In this document: positions 1 through 6,856 of the stretch, piece by piece | Numbering within the stretch: position 1 is the first letter of the stretch | How the letters are laid out: every line of letters begins with the position of its first letter | DNA from: RPQK01 sp041946865 | GTDB taxonomy: Bacteria > Acidobacteriota > UBA6911 > RPQK01 | Length of the DNA stretch: 13,633 nucleotides | Direction of reading: 5' to 3' | Assembly: GCA_041946865.1 (NCBI GenBank) | Contig: JBHGBF010000150.1 | Location: forward strand, 1-13,633 | Made by a program: the position numbers and the translations under genes | The notes under the pieces: generated by a model | Seen by the model: the letters and a program-made list of their open reading frames with translations, nothing else | Database searches by the model: none | Told to the model about the DNA's origin: nothing

Positions 1-221
1 CACCCCCAACCTTCACCAAATCCGTAAAAGCGCCTCAAGGCAGAACGAATTCACCGTGGGATGGGGAACAATAAACCTTGGACCCCTCGGATGTACCGTG
101 ATAGGATTTGTCGTATGTGCATGGACGCCCTCCCTTCCGCTTGATTTGATTGACTTTGCACCAATCATTCTGCAAGCAGACGGTGGCGTCCGTAGCCCTT
201 TTTGTTCGCCCTCCAAAAAAA

Positions 222-1043
222 TCACAGAAAAGCCGATTTTTGCAATTGGCTCTTAAGAGTCACCCGGGCCCGCCCAGATGGCAGGCCGGTGATTGTGTAG
301 GCGAGATTCTCGCGCATTCCGATCGCCGGGGACTGGTACAGTTCATGGTCCTCGGTTGAACGGATTTCCCTTCCCCTTTGGTTGATTGTCCATCCGTAGG
401 ACATGCGATCCGCCAGGACCGCCACTCGATAGCCTTCACCTGCCCGGTAAGGCACGGCATCAACCCCCAGTTCGCGCAAGGTTTGTTGCACTCGAGGGTC
501 GAAACTCAGAACTCCGACTCGCATCCCCAGCGATCTGACCGGTTCCTTGACGTCGACCACGAGGATGCCCTCCTCCGAAGACAACCGGTTCTCCCCGAGT
601 GTGTGAAGGGTCAGCTTATGGATCCCCGGCTTCACCAGCGCCGGTGTCTCGACATTCTCCGCCAACAGGTAGACAAACTTGTCCTTGACGATCGGAGGAA
701 TGCGGAAGTTTCCAAGATCGGTTGAGGTTCCGTCTGGATCGGTCAGGCACAACGTAACGGGACCCTTTACCTGCGCCCCGGTTTCATTGAGGAGGAAGAG
801 GTCGAGTTGGTTCCTTGCTCCTCGAGCTATCGTGAGCGAGTCAGGCTTGATGACTAGCCTTACCGGCGCCAGACGCTTGCTCAGCAACTCTGGATTTCCC
901 TTGAAGTTCCGCAGATTGTCGACCAAACCCGAATGATTCTCAATGGATGTCGATTCCCAACCGCTGATCACCACGTAATCGTTGGCTTCGGCCAGTTTTG
1001 CGGTTTCAAATGGTACGCCCCCAGAAGTCGTAAGCCTTGTCAC
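222..1043 (-). pseudogene. GH2 fragment: C-terminal beta domains
   Basis: This is the C-terminal piece of the broken GH2 gene. Family-like sequence begins near 1007 (ETAKLAEANDYVVISGWEST) and continues through IENHSGLVDNLRNFKGNPEL and RLVIKPDSLTIARGARNQLD to an Ig/beta-rich region with LCLTDPDGT and ILVVDVKEPV. The last 50 residues (GMRENLAYTITGLPSGRARV) look like the start of a further beta domain that is cut short at the TGA at 222-224. The sequence from 1 to 221 does not continue it in any frame I could recognise, so the gene is probably truncated here as well. Confidence 0.6.
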
Positions 1044-1323
1044 CGATGCTCAGGAAAAGTGAATCGGCAGTCTTGAAGGCGGATCGAAAGCTCCAGCGGT
1101 CGAGGAAGGTTTCATAGCTTTTTAGAAGAGCGCGATGCTCGGCAAGGTCGTAGCTAGCACCTCCCCCGGCTTCCAGTTGGCGGACCATTGCGGCATGGTT
1201 GTCCGGCGTCGCACTTCCCAGCATTTCTCCCCACATCACTATTTCCCTACCGTCCCGGAAGTTGTGGGTGAATTCGCTGGGACTCTTGTACATCTGGTCC
1301 TGCCAAACCCCCGGCCCGCCCAC
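1006..1323 (-). pseudogene. GH2 fragment: distal part of the catalytic region
   Basis: This middle piece reads GGPGVWQDQMYKSPSEFTHN, then GREIVMWGEMLGSATPDN and FLDRWSFRSAF. I associate this sequence with the distal part of the catalytic region in large GH2-like proteins of environmental bacteria. In the same frame, upstream codons to about 1359 (DGWNPGWRDQHTV) also fit the family. An in-frame TGA at 1360-1362 cuts this piece off from the codons before it. The segment ends at TGA 1006-1008, produced by an extra T in a short T run. The start codon is an artefact of the broken frame; it would not be translated independently. Confidence 0.6.
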
Positions 1324-1507
1324 CGTATGCTGGTCCCGCCAGCCCGGGTTCCATCCATCTCAGCAGGCCCAGCCGATCCTGCGCATCCAGGACCAGCCGA
1401 AGTACTCCGGTCCGTGGCGTCGAGGTTTCGTTTTTGACCACGGTGTGCGCCCGAATGGTTCGATCCCGGGGGTGTTCAGTACCCAGAAGTCATCCAGGTG
1501 GCCCGGG

Positions 1508-2230
1508 TCATGGATGGATCGAGAGATAAAGGCCGCGATCGAGGCCGCCGAATCCGCGGCCGGTGTAATACTTGTACTTGCCCCACGAGTCAAGTCGTAT
1601 ATCCAGCCAGTCCAACCGTCCGCCGGGATTCGTGATGCGGATGGTCAGGAGGTTCGATTGTCCGGGCAGGACCGCCCGCGACACGTCGCAGCGAAAGGCG
1701 GTTTGTTCGATCAGGTCGTACGCGACCAACCGCCGATTCAGGTAAACCTCCGCTCTGAGGCGGGCCCCTCGCACGTGCAGCACAATCTTCTTTCCACGCA
1801 CCTCCTCGGGGAGATTGACTCGGGTCCACCCCCAGGAAACGCCCGGGACATTTCCGTTCTGAACCTTATTGTCGAACCGCTCGAAGTAGTATTCGTTCTT
1901 GTAGGGCCGCAAACCAAACTGTCCCCAGTAGTGCTCTTCAACCGTCGACGGCAGGGACACCGGAATGCCGTGGGAAGAGTCGAGGATTTCCCAGCCCCCG
2001 GTTGGGGCATTGGTCGGGAGAGCGGCCAGATCAACCTCCGAGGGCAGAAACAGTTCATCGTTTTCCCAGGCTGCCTCACGATCAAGCCAGAGCCGCCATC
2101 CGGTGTCAGGGATTTCTATCCTCTGGATGGGCGTAGCAACGGCCAGGTGGCAAACCAGGGTGAGAATGACAGCGGTCACTGGCCCGACAGCCCAACGGTG
2201 GAAGATTGCGTTGACGCTCAGATATTTCAT
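1508..2230 (-). pseudogene. GH2 fragment: signal peptide and N-terminal sugar-binding domain
   Basis: This is the intact 240-codon N-terminal piece of the broken GH2 gene. Residues 1-32 form a signal peptide (hydrophobic core AVILTLVCHLAVA). Residues about 40-235 fit the GH2 jelly-roll domain: HYWGQFGLRPYKNEYYFERF, a WGWTRVNLPEEVRGKKIVLHVRGAR strand region, EVYLNRRLVAYD and LLTIRITNPGG. The frame ends at a stop created by the ATGG duplication at 1510-1517. A GGAG lies about 9 bases upstream of the ATG. If expressed, it would be a secreted carbohydrate-binding fragment without catalysis. Confidence 0.7.
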
Positions 2231-2298
2231 AGCTACGGCTCCGACTTTTGGATAAGTCAGCAGGAGGGAAGTCTAGAGTGGCGTGTGCGGGAAAATCA

Positions 2299-2409
2299 AC
2301 CAGCAAAAGCATGAGCAGCGTGAGCTGCGAGTCGGCGAGGGACTATATAGCGGCTTGCATTTCAGTCCCTAGCTGAGCCTTAATCGGCGTCGCAAACAGG
2401 AGGTGCAAA
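2299..2409 (+). promoter_or_regulatory. Possible structured leader of the corrinoid-protein gene
   Basis: This spacer upstream of the corrinoid gene holds two inverted repeats on the plus strand. Hairpin 1 is GCAGC (2315-2319), a GTGA loop of GNRA type, and GCTGC (2324-2328). Hairpin 2 is AGGGACT (2338-2344) with AGTCCCT (2364-2370). Within the loop of hairpin 2, GGCT (2352-2355) can pair with AGCC (2376-2379) just outside it, giving a possible H-type pseudoknot. TGCGA (2326-2330) can also pair with TCGCA (2390-2394), which would compete with hairpin 1. I do not recognise a known riboswitch class, including cobalamin, SAM or SAH. The pairs are short and some could be chance. Confidence 0.3.
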
Positions 2410-3057
2410 TTGTCTGAAACACACCCGCTTTATCGGGCTATCGTGCGCGGCCAGGTCAACGAAGCTGTCGAAGCTACGGATCAAGCGCTCCAACAGGGAA
2501 TGGAACCGAAGGAAGTCCTGAATCGATACCTTCTTTCCGCTCTGGAAGAGATCGGGCAAAAATTCGAGAAAAACGAGCTCTTTGTTCCGGAGTTGATCAT
2601 TTCATCGAGGGCAGCCAAGGCGGCGCTGGCCCGAATTCAGCCGCTGCTCGTGAGCCAGGGCGTCAAGCCGCGTGGAAAAGTGGTTATCGGGACGGTCAAG
2701 GGAGACTTACACGACATCGGGAAAAACCTGGTAGCTTCCCTTCTCTCCGGCTCCGGATTTGAAGTGGTTGATCTGGGTGTGAATGTCGCGCCCGAAGGTT
2801 TCCTCGCGGCGGCAAAAACCCATGAAGCCGACATTGTGGCCCTCTCGGCTTTGCTGACAACCACGATGCCCGCCATGAAGGATACTATTGATGCCATAAA
2901 GAAGGCGGGCGTTCGGGAGCGGGTAAAAGTGATGGTTGGCGGAGCGCCAGTGACGGAAGCTTACGCGCGTGAAATCGGGGCAGATGGCTTCGGCCGCGAT
3001 GCTCACTGCGCCGTGACAGTAGCGAGAAACCTTCTTAACGGGGCAGCCGCGAGTTGA
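2410..3057 (+). CDS. Corrinoid (cobalamin-binding) methyl-carrier protein
   Basis: This 215-residue cytoplasmic protein of the MtaC/MtbC/MtmC and MetH B12-binding type carries a methyl group on cobalamin between a substrate-specific methyltransferase and an acceptor methyltransferase. Residues 1-88 form the helical cap domain (LNRYLLSALEEIGQKFEKNE). Residues 89-215 form the Rossmann-like B12 domain. The signature DLHDIG (99-104) contains His101, the expected lower axial cobalt ligand; SALLTTTM (146-153) and VGGAP (177-181) line the cobalamin site. The length is normal for the family. The start is TTG, chosen because AGGAGGT at 2398-2404 sits five bases upstream and the family sequence begins directly after it. 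No partner methyltransferase, reductive activator or B12 gene lies in the window, so the methyl donor is unknown. Sequences annotated simply as corrinoid protein or methionine synthase B12-binding module belong to the same superfamily. Confidence 0.93.
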   Translation: MSETHPLYRAIVRGQVNEAVEATDQALQQGMEPKEVLNRYLLSALEEIGQKFEKNELFVPELIISSRAAKAALARIQPLLVSQGVKPRGKVVIGTVKGDLHDIGKNLVASLLSGSGFEVVDLGVNVAPEGFLAAAKTHEADIVALSALLTTTMPAMKDTIDAIKKAGVRERVKVMVGGAPVTEAYAREIGADGFGRDAHCAVTVARNLLNGAAAS

Positions 3058-3120
3058 GCGGCGCTTCCGTAGGGTGGGGTTTCGAATCCGCACCGCGTTG
3101 GCGCAGGTATTTCGGGTCAC

Positions 3121-3149
3121 CAAAGTAGGTCCGGCAGTCTTGCCGGACC
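3121..3149 (+). repeat. REP-like palindromic repeat, copy A
   Basis: A 29-base unit beginning CAAAGTAGG contains a perfect 9-bp stem, GGTCCGGCA (3128-3136) with TGCCGGACC (3141-3149), around the loop GTCT. It lies 63 bases downstream of the corrinoid gene. Copy B is its inverted partner about 80 bases away, and copy C lies at 6807-6856. Confidence 0.85.
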
Positions 3150-3229
3150 ATGCTGGCCCCTTACAGCCTGACTCCCACTTATGAGAAACTGACGTCGGCC
3201 GCAGCTGCCTGAAAATGTAAAAACTCCAG

Positions 3230-3258
3230 GGTCCGGCAAGACTGCCGGACCTACGAAG
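3230..3258 (-). repeat. REP-like palindromic repeat, copy B (inverted partner of A)
   Basis: On the minus strand this copy reads CTTCGTAGG followed by the same hairpin, with stems at 3230-3238 and 3243-3251. It is inverted relative to copy A, so A and B form a REPIN-like pair of about 138 bp spanning 3121-3258. The TAG inside its conserved GTAGG (3253-3251) is the stop codon of the OPT transporter gene. Confidence 0.85.
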
Positions 3259-5176
3259 GCTGTTGATTTTTGCTCTTACCCCACATCTTCGTCACCCTTC
3301 CAAAGTAGTAGATGACCACCGCACAACCGGTCAGGCTGAAAATCAAATCCCGAAAATAAGCGAGTGAGAATCCCGGTTGAGGAAGGGTGGCGACTCCCAG
3401 GTCGAAGTTGACTGCGCCAAATTCGCGCAGGGCGACGAAGGCGACCAGGAGCACCCCGATGACCGCCCAACCTCCAATCAGCCCGGAAGCCAGCAGGGTG
3501 GCACGGCGTTCAAGACCCTCTTTCTGCTCGGAACCTGCGTGTCTTCTATCGAACAGGCCGCGAACCGCGCCGCCCAAAATAAACGCAGACGCCAAGGGCA
3601 CGGGCAAATAGAGCCCGACCGCCAGCAGTATCGAGGAGATCCCGATCAGTTCAGCCACGATGGCAATGCCGACGCCAATACCGACATACAACCACTGGAA
3701 CTGGTCGGTCATTACGCTTTGAACAATGGCGGCCATCATGCGCGCCTGAGGTGCAGGCAGCCGGTCGAGCTCTCCAGATTCCTGAAAGAGCATGATGACC
3801 AGCACGGCAACAAAGGCGGTAATCAATGCTCCCACTGCTTGGGCGATCTGCTGCCGATAGGGAGTAGCCCCCAGAAGCGCTCCTGTCTTGAGGTCCTGCG
3901 ACATATCAGCACATATGGCAATCGCCACACAGATGGTCGTGCCAATGACCAGCGCCGCCATCATGCCCGCTTCGCCCGACAAGCCAGAGAGCCGAAGCAC
4001 AGCGACGGCAGCCAGCAAGGCGCTAATGGTCATCCCTGACAGCGGATAGCTGGATGTCCCCAGGATACCCACGAGGCGGGCACACAGGGTGACAAACAGG
4101 AAACCGAGCACGGAGATCAAGAGCAGTGCCAGAATCAGCGTCACGAGCGAGGGAAAGCCGTACCGGCCGATTCCCAGAACCAGTGCCCAAAGGCTCAGGC
4201 CCAGCGCCACGGCGATTACAAGCACAACCGCCTGAATTGGAACGTCCTGATGGATTCGTGGGACTCGATGCGTTGATTCCCGGCTGCGCAGGCCCCCCAC
4301 GGCACTCTTCACCGCGGCGACAAACTGAGGCAGCATCTTGAGGATCGCCAGAAATCCGCCGGTAGCAACAGCGCCTGCGCCTATGAGCCGGACGTAAAAC
4401 TGTACTTGCTCTTCGCTGAAGGCGGAGCTACCGGCCCATCCCGAAGCACAGTTCAGCACGGGAAGGATGACCACGCCCTTCAGGAGGGCCCCGCCCAACA
4501 TCGTAAGTCCCACTCCCGGGCCGACCAGGAATCCCACCCCCAGCATCAGCGGGGTGAGGTGTATTCCCACCGTGAGTCCACAAAGGCGCTGGACCGAGAA
4601 GCTGAGCTGGGCCGAAAAGAGGCGGAGGCCATCTGCCGTGAGCAAGTTATATAAGCCTCCGATCCCGAAGCCCGTGAAGATGTAACGTGCGTCGACGCTG
4701 GTCTTTTCTCCTAACCGGAGGATGTTTGCGCAGGCCGTTCCTTCCGGAAAAGGGAGGGCCCGATGTTGCACAACAATCAGATAATGCCGCAACGGAACGA
4801 GGATGAAGACGCCGAGCAGCCCGCCCGCCAGGGACATCAAGACAATCTGTGCGCCTGAGGGCTCGAGCCCGAGGAAAATCAGGGCCGGAACCATATACAC
4901 TACCGCCCCCATCAGGCCTTCCCCGGAGCTGGCTTGAGTCTGCACGATATTCGACTCGAGTGCCGTGCTGTCGCGGAACAATCCTCGTAACACGGCAAGA
5001 GCCATGACGGAGGCAGGGATAGAAGCCGCAAACGTCATGCCGATCTTGAGGCCCAGGTATCCGGCTGCGGCGCCAAAGATCACCGTCAGGAGAGTGGCGA
5101 GGATAAAAGCTCGAAAAGTATACTCGCGAGGAGCCTTGTCGAAAGGGAAATCGGGTTTCAGCTCGGTTGATTCCAT
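3251..5176 (-). CDS. OPT-family oligopeptide (or metal-peptide) transporter
   Basis: This is a polytopic inner-membrane protein of about 641 residues with roughly 14-16 hydrophobic segments. It matches the bacterial branch of the oligopeptide transporter (OPT) family, which moves small peptides or metal chelates, probably by cation symport. Family signatures are visible: SNIVQTQASSGEG (75-87), followed by a hydrophobic PALIFLG segment, and PFPEGTACANIL (142-153). The C-terminal half is a run of Gly/Ala/Leu-rich membrane helices ending in FGRVTKMWGKSK. I chose the ATG at 5176 because the family N-terminus (FPF..APREYTFRA) follows directly. An upstream GTG at 5230 would add 18 residues without family character. 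The ribosome binding site at 5176 is weak. The stop TAG (3253-3251) lies inside REP copy B. The substrate cannot be read from the sequence, and the gene is divergent from sulfatase 1. Confidence 0.92.
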   Translation of the reverse strand: MESTELKPDFPFDKAPREYTFRAFILATLLTVIFGAAAGYLGLKIGMTFAASIPASVMALAVLRGLFRDSTALESNIVQTQASSGEGLMGAVVYMVPALIFLGLEPSGAQIVLMSLAGGLLGVFILVPLRHYLIVVQHRALPFPEGTACANILRLGEKTSVDARYIFTGFGIGGLYNLLTADGLRLFSAQLSFSVQRLCGLTVGIHLTPLMLGVGFLVGPGVGLTMLGGALLKGVVILPVLNCASGWAGSSAFSEEQVQFYVRLIGAGAVATGGFLAILKMLPQFVAAVKSAVGGLRSRESTHRVPRIHQDVPIQAVVLVIAVALGLSLWALVLGIGRYGFPSLVTLILALLLISVLGFLFVTLCARLVGILGTSSYPLSGMTISALLAAVAVLRLSGLSGEAGMMAALVIGTTICVAIAICADMSQDLKTGALLGATPYRQQIAQAVGALITAFVAVLVIMLFQESGELDRLPAPQARMMAAIVQSVMTDQFQWLYVGIGVGIAIVAELIGISSILLAVGLYLPVPLASAFILGGAVRGLFDRRHAGSEQKEGLERRATLLASGLIGGWAVIGVLLVAFVALREFGAVNFDLGVATLPQPGFSLAYFRDLIFSLTGCAVVIYYFGRVTKMWGKSKNQQPS

Positions 5177-5272
5177 GGGTTGAAGGCGAATTGTCACCCA
5201 CAACCCGGGCCTGCTCCAAGGAAAAACCACTTAGCCCCTGCCGCCGGCACACCGCTTGGCTCTGCTAGCTAA

Positions 5273-5300
5273 TTGCTAACTACGAGGTGGCGGGTATTCT
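5273..5300 (+). promoter_or_regulatory. Weak candidate promoter for sulfatase 1
   Basis: In the divergent spacer between the OPT gene and sulfatase 1, TTGCTA (5273-5278) and TATTCT (5295-5300) are 16 bases apart. Each matches the sigma-70 consensus at four of six positions. The call rests on spacing and location only. Confidence 0.2.
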
Positions 5301-5392
5301 GACGTTTCTATTTTGTGCAGTGGAAGATGCTCTTCTTTAAGCGCGTGCCCCCGACCGCTACATGCGATAAAGTGCAGGCCGTGGCTTTTGGG

Positions 5393-6808
5393 ATGAGAAG
5401 AGGAAGAAACATGTTCATTCCGTTCGTGATTCTGTGCAACCTGGTGTTTAGTTCGGTGGCCAAGGCCTCGACCGAGCAGCCCAGTTCTACTCGGCCGCCG
5501 AATTTTGTGATCATTCTCTGTGACGATCTCGGCTATGGTGACCTGGGGACTTTTGGCCACCCTACGATACGGACCCCTCAACTGGACAGGATGGCCCAGG
5601 AGGGCCAGAAATGGACCAGTTTCTATGTGGGCGCCTCCGTGTGCACACCCAGCCGGGCCGCCTTGATGACCGGCCGCTTGCCGATTCGAAGCGGCATGTG
5701 CTCGGATGTTCGTCGCGTTCTCTTTCACGACTCCGGAGGGGGGTTGCCGCGAGACGAGATTACCATCGCTGAAGCGCTTAAAAGTCGTGGCTATGCAACG
5801 GCCTGCATCGGCAAGTGGCATTTGGGACACCTGCCTCAGTTCCTGCCCACTGAAAACGGCTTTGATTCTTACTTCGGAATACCGTACTCCAATGACATGG
5901 ACCCGGTTCCTGGCGTGCCCAAAGGCATCCGCCGCTTTCAGGAACCGAAAGTGGAGTATTGGAACGTCCCGTTAATGCGGAACAAAGAGGTTATCGAGCG
6001 GCCGGCCAATCAGGCGACTCTCACTAGACGCTACACTGACGAGGCAATTAAGTTCATACAGGCCCAGAAAAGCTCACCCTTTTTCCTTTATCTCGCTTAC
6101 ACCATGCCCCACGTTCCGCTTTTTGCTTCAGAACAGTTCGCCAACAAGAGCCTTCGCGGTCTGTACGGAGATGTGGTTGAGGAGATCGAGTGGAATGTGG
6201 GAAGACTGCTCGACACACTTCGTAACCTCGGCCTGGACAAGAACACGCTAGTGGTGTTTACCAGTGACAACGGACCGTGGCTGACTTTCAACCAGCAGGG
6301 GGGATCGGCCGGCCTCTTGCGAGGTGGGAAGGGCGGAACTTTCGAAGGTGGAATGAGGGAACCGACGATCTTCTGGCAGCCCGGAACGATTAAACCGGGA
6401 GTGATCATGGAGCTGGGAACCACTATGGACCTGCTGCCGACAATCGTCAGCATGGCCGGAGGTTCACTGCCGAAAGACCGCGTCTTCGACGGTTTTGATT
6501 TGACCCCCGTTTTGAAAGGCAAGGGGCCCAGTCCTCGTCAAGCGGTCTTCTTCTACCGCGGGACCCAGTTATACGCACTTCGGAAAGGGCCGTATAAAGC
6601 CCACTTCATCGCCAGGCCGGAATTCGGGGCGGGCGAGCCAGTCCGGCACGATCCACCCCTGCTTTACAACCTGGAACATGATCCCTCTGAGAAATTCGAT
6701 ATCGCCAGGCAACATCCCGAGGTGATTGCTGAGATCCTGGCCCTCGCCGAACAACATCGGTCGACGATCCAACCGGTCCCCGACCAACTAGCCATCCCAC
6801 TTAAGTGA
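5393..6808 (+). CDS. Secreted Cys-type sulfatase (arylsulfatase A-like, family S1)
   Basis: This sulfatase hydrolyses sulfate esters, probably on a polysaccharide or oligosaccharide, after export. Counting from the ATG at 5393 it has 471 residues: a signal peptide at about 1-25 (RRGR then a hydrophobic stretch to SSVAKA), the metal-binding DDLGYGD (44-50), and the formylglycine motif CTPSR (84-88) extended by AALMTGR. KWHLGH (141-146), a TMPH histidine (240) and SDNG (291-294) complete the S1 active site. Cys84 must be converted to formylglycine by a maturase that is not in this window. The start is uncertain. The ATG at 5411 has a better ribosome binding site (GAGG at 5400-5403), but it loses the positively charged n-region; a GTG at 5315 is also open. 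The TGA at 6806-6808 overlaps the palindrome shared with the convergent hydrolase. The specific substrate is unknown. Confidence 0.93.
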   Translation: MRRGRNMFIPFVILCNLVFSSVAKASTEQPSSTRPPNFVIILCDDLGYGDLGTFGHPTIRTPQLDRMAQEGQKWTSFYVGASVCTPSRAALMTGRLPIRSGMCSDVRRVLFHDSGGGLPRDEITIAEALKSRGYATACIGKWHLGHLPQFLPTENGFDSYFGIPYSNDMDPVPGVPKGIRRFQEPKVEYWNVPLMRNKEVIERPANQATLTRRYTDEAIKFIQAQKSSPFFLYLAYTMPHVPLFASEQFANKSLRGLYGDVVEEIEWNVGRLLDTLRNLGLDKNTLVVFTSDNGPWLTFNQQGGSAGLLRGGKGGTFEGGMREPTIFWQPGTIKPGVIMELGTTMDLLPTIVSMAGGSLPKDRVFDGFDLTPVLKGKGPSPRQAVFFYRGTQLYALRKGPYKAHFIARPEFGAGEPVRHDPPLLYNLEHDPSEKFDIARQHPEVIAEILALAEQHRSTIQPVPDQLAIPLK

Positions 6809-6856
6809 CAAAGTAGGTCCGGCAGTCTTGCCGGAGACTGCCGGACCTACTTTGTC
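6807..6856. repeat. Perfect 50-bp palindrome, REP-like copy C, between convergent genes
   Basis: Two perfectly complementary 22-base arms (6807-6828 and 6835-6856) flank the loop TGCCGG. The arms carry the REP unit seen at 3121-3258, including CAAAGTAGGTCC and CCGGCAGTCT. It looks like an A/B pair whose middle has been lost. It contains the last bases of the TGA of sulfatase 1 (6806-6808) and the TAG of the GH106-like gene (6849-6847). An RNA from either strand would form a very stable hairpin, so it may end or protect both transcripts. No T run follows, so it is not a textbook intrinsic terminator. Confidence 0.88.

Larger units (their letters stand above)
222..2230 (-). pseudogene. Broken glycoside hydrolase family 2 (GH2)-like secreted enzyme
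   Basis: Three minus-strand pieces in different frames read as one GH2-type protein: an N-terminal sugar-binding jelly roll, the start of an Ig-like domain, the tail of the catalytic region and a C-terminal beta domain. Lesions seen: (1) a tandem ATGG duplication at 1510-1517, whose removal restores LSIHDPGHLDDFWVLNTP; (2) a missing base in the C/G run at 1465-1472, whose repair gives NTPGDRTIRAHTVVKNET; (3) a frame change near 1360-1380 that joins the Ig-like start directly to sequence I would place after the catalytic core; (4) an extra base in AAA at 1008-1010, whose removal gives WGRTIETAKLAEAND. The repaired protein is about 665 residues, whereas I expect roughly 1000 for this type, and no Asn-Glu acid/base motif is visible. 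The start is the ATG at 2230, followed by a signal peptide. The C-terminus also stops abruptly. Substrate unknown. A mixture of sequencing error and real decay is possible. Confidence 0.75.

Noticed and set aside
1..221. Short open frames at the left edge (for example 13-225 minus, 56-256 plus)
   Set aside because: No ribosome binding site or recognisable protein sequence, and they do not continue the truncated GH2 protein; treated as non-coding.
215..241. Intrinsic terminator after the GH2 gene on the minus strand
   Set aside because: A T7 run follows a possible AAAAATC/GATTTTT hairpin, but the stem is almost all A-T and overlaps the stop codon, so it is too weak to call.
1360..1362. In-frame TGA as a possible selenocysteine codon in the GH2 gene
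   Set aside because: The gene has several other lesions, the frame changes here, no GH2 selenoprotein family is known to me, and no SECIS-like hairpin is evident.
1199..2314. A 371-codon plus-strand open frame opposite the GH2 gene
   Set aside because: Its translation shows no domain or natural protein character, and it is antisense to sequence that clearly encodes GH2 domains; it is an open shadow frame in GC-rich DNA.
3074..3093. tRNA T-arm-like sequence (GTGGGG, TTTCGAAT, CCGCAC)
   Set aside because: The stem has a mismatch, and no D-arm, anticodon arm or acceptor stem surrounds it; the upstream bases are the end of the corrinoid gene.
3377..4039. A 220-codon plus-strand frame inside the OPT transporter gene
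   Set aside because: It is rich in Gln/Arg/His from reading membrane-helix codons backwards; the minus-strand OPT protein is clear.
3121..6856. Repeat copies as a CRISPR array
   Set aside because: Only three copies, in different orientations, kilobases apart and without regular spacers or cas genes.
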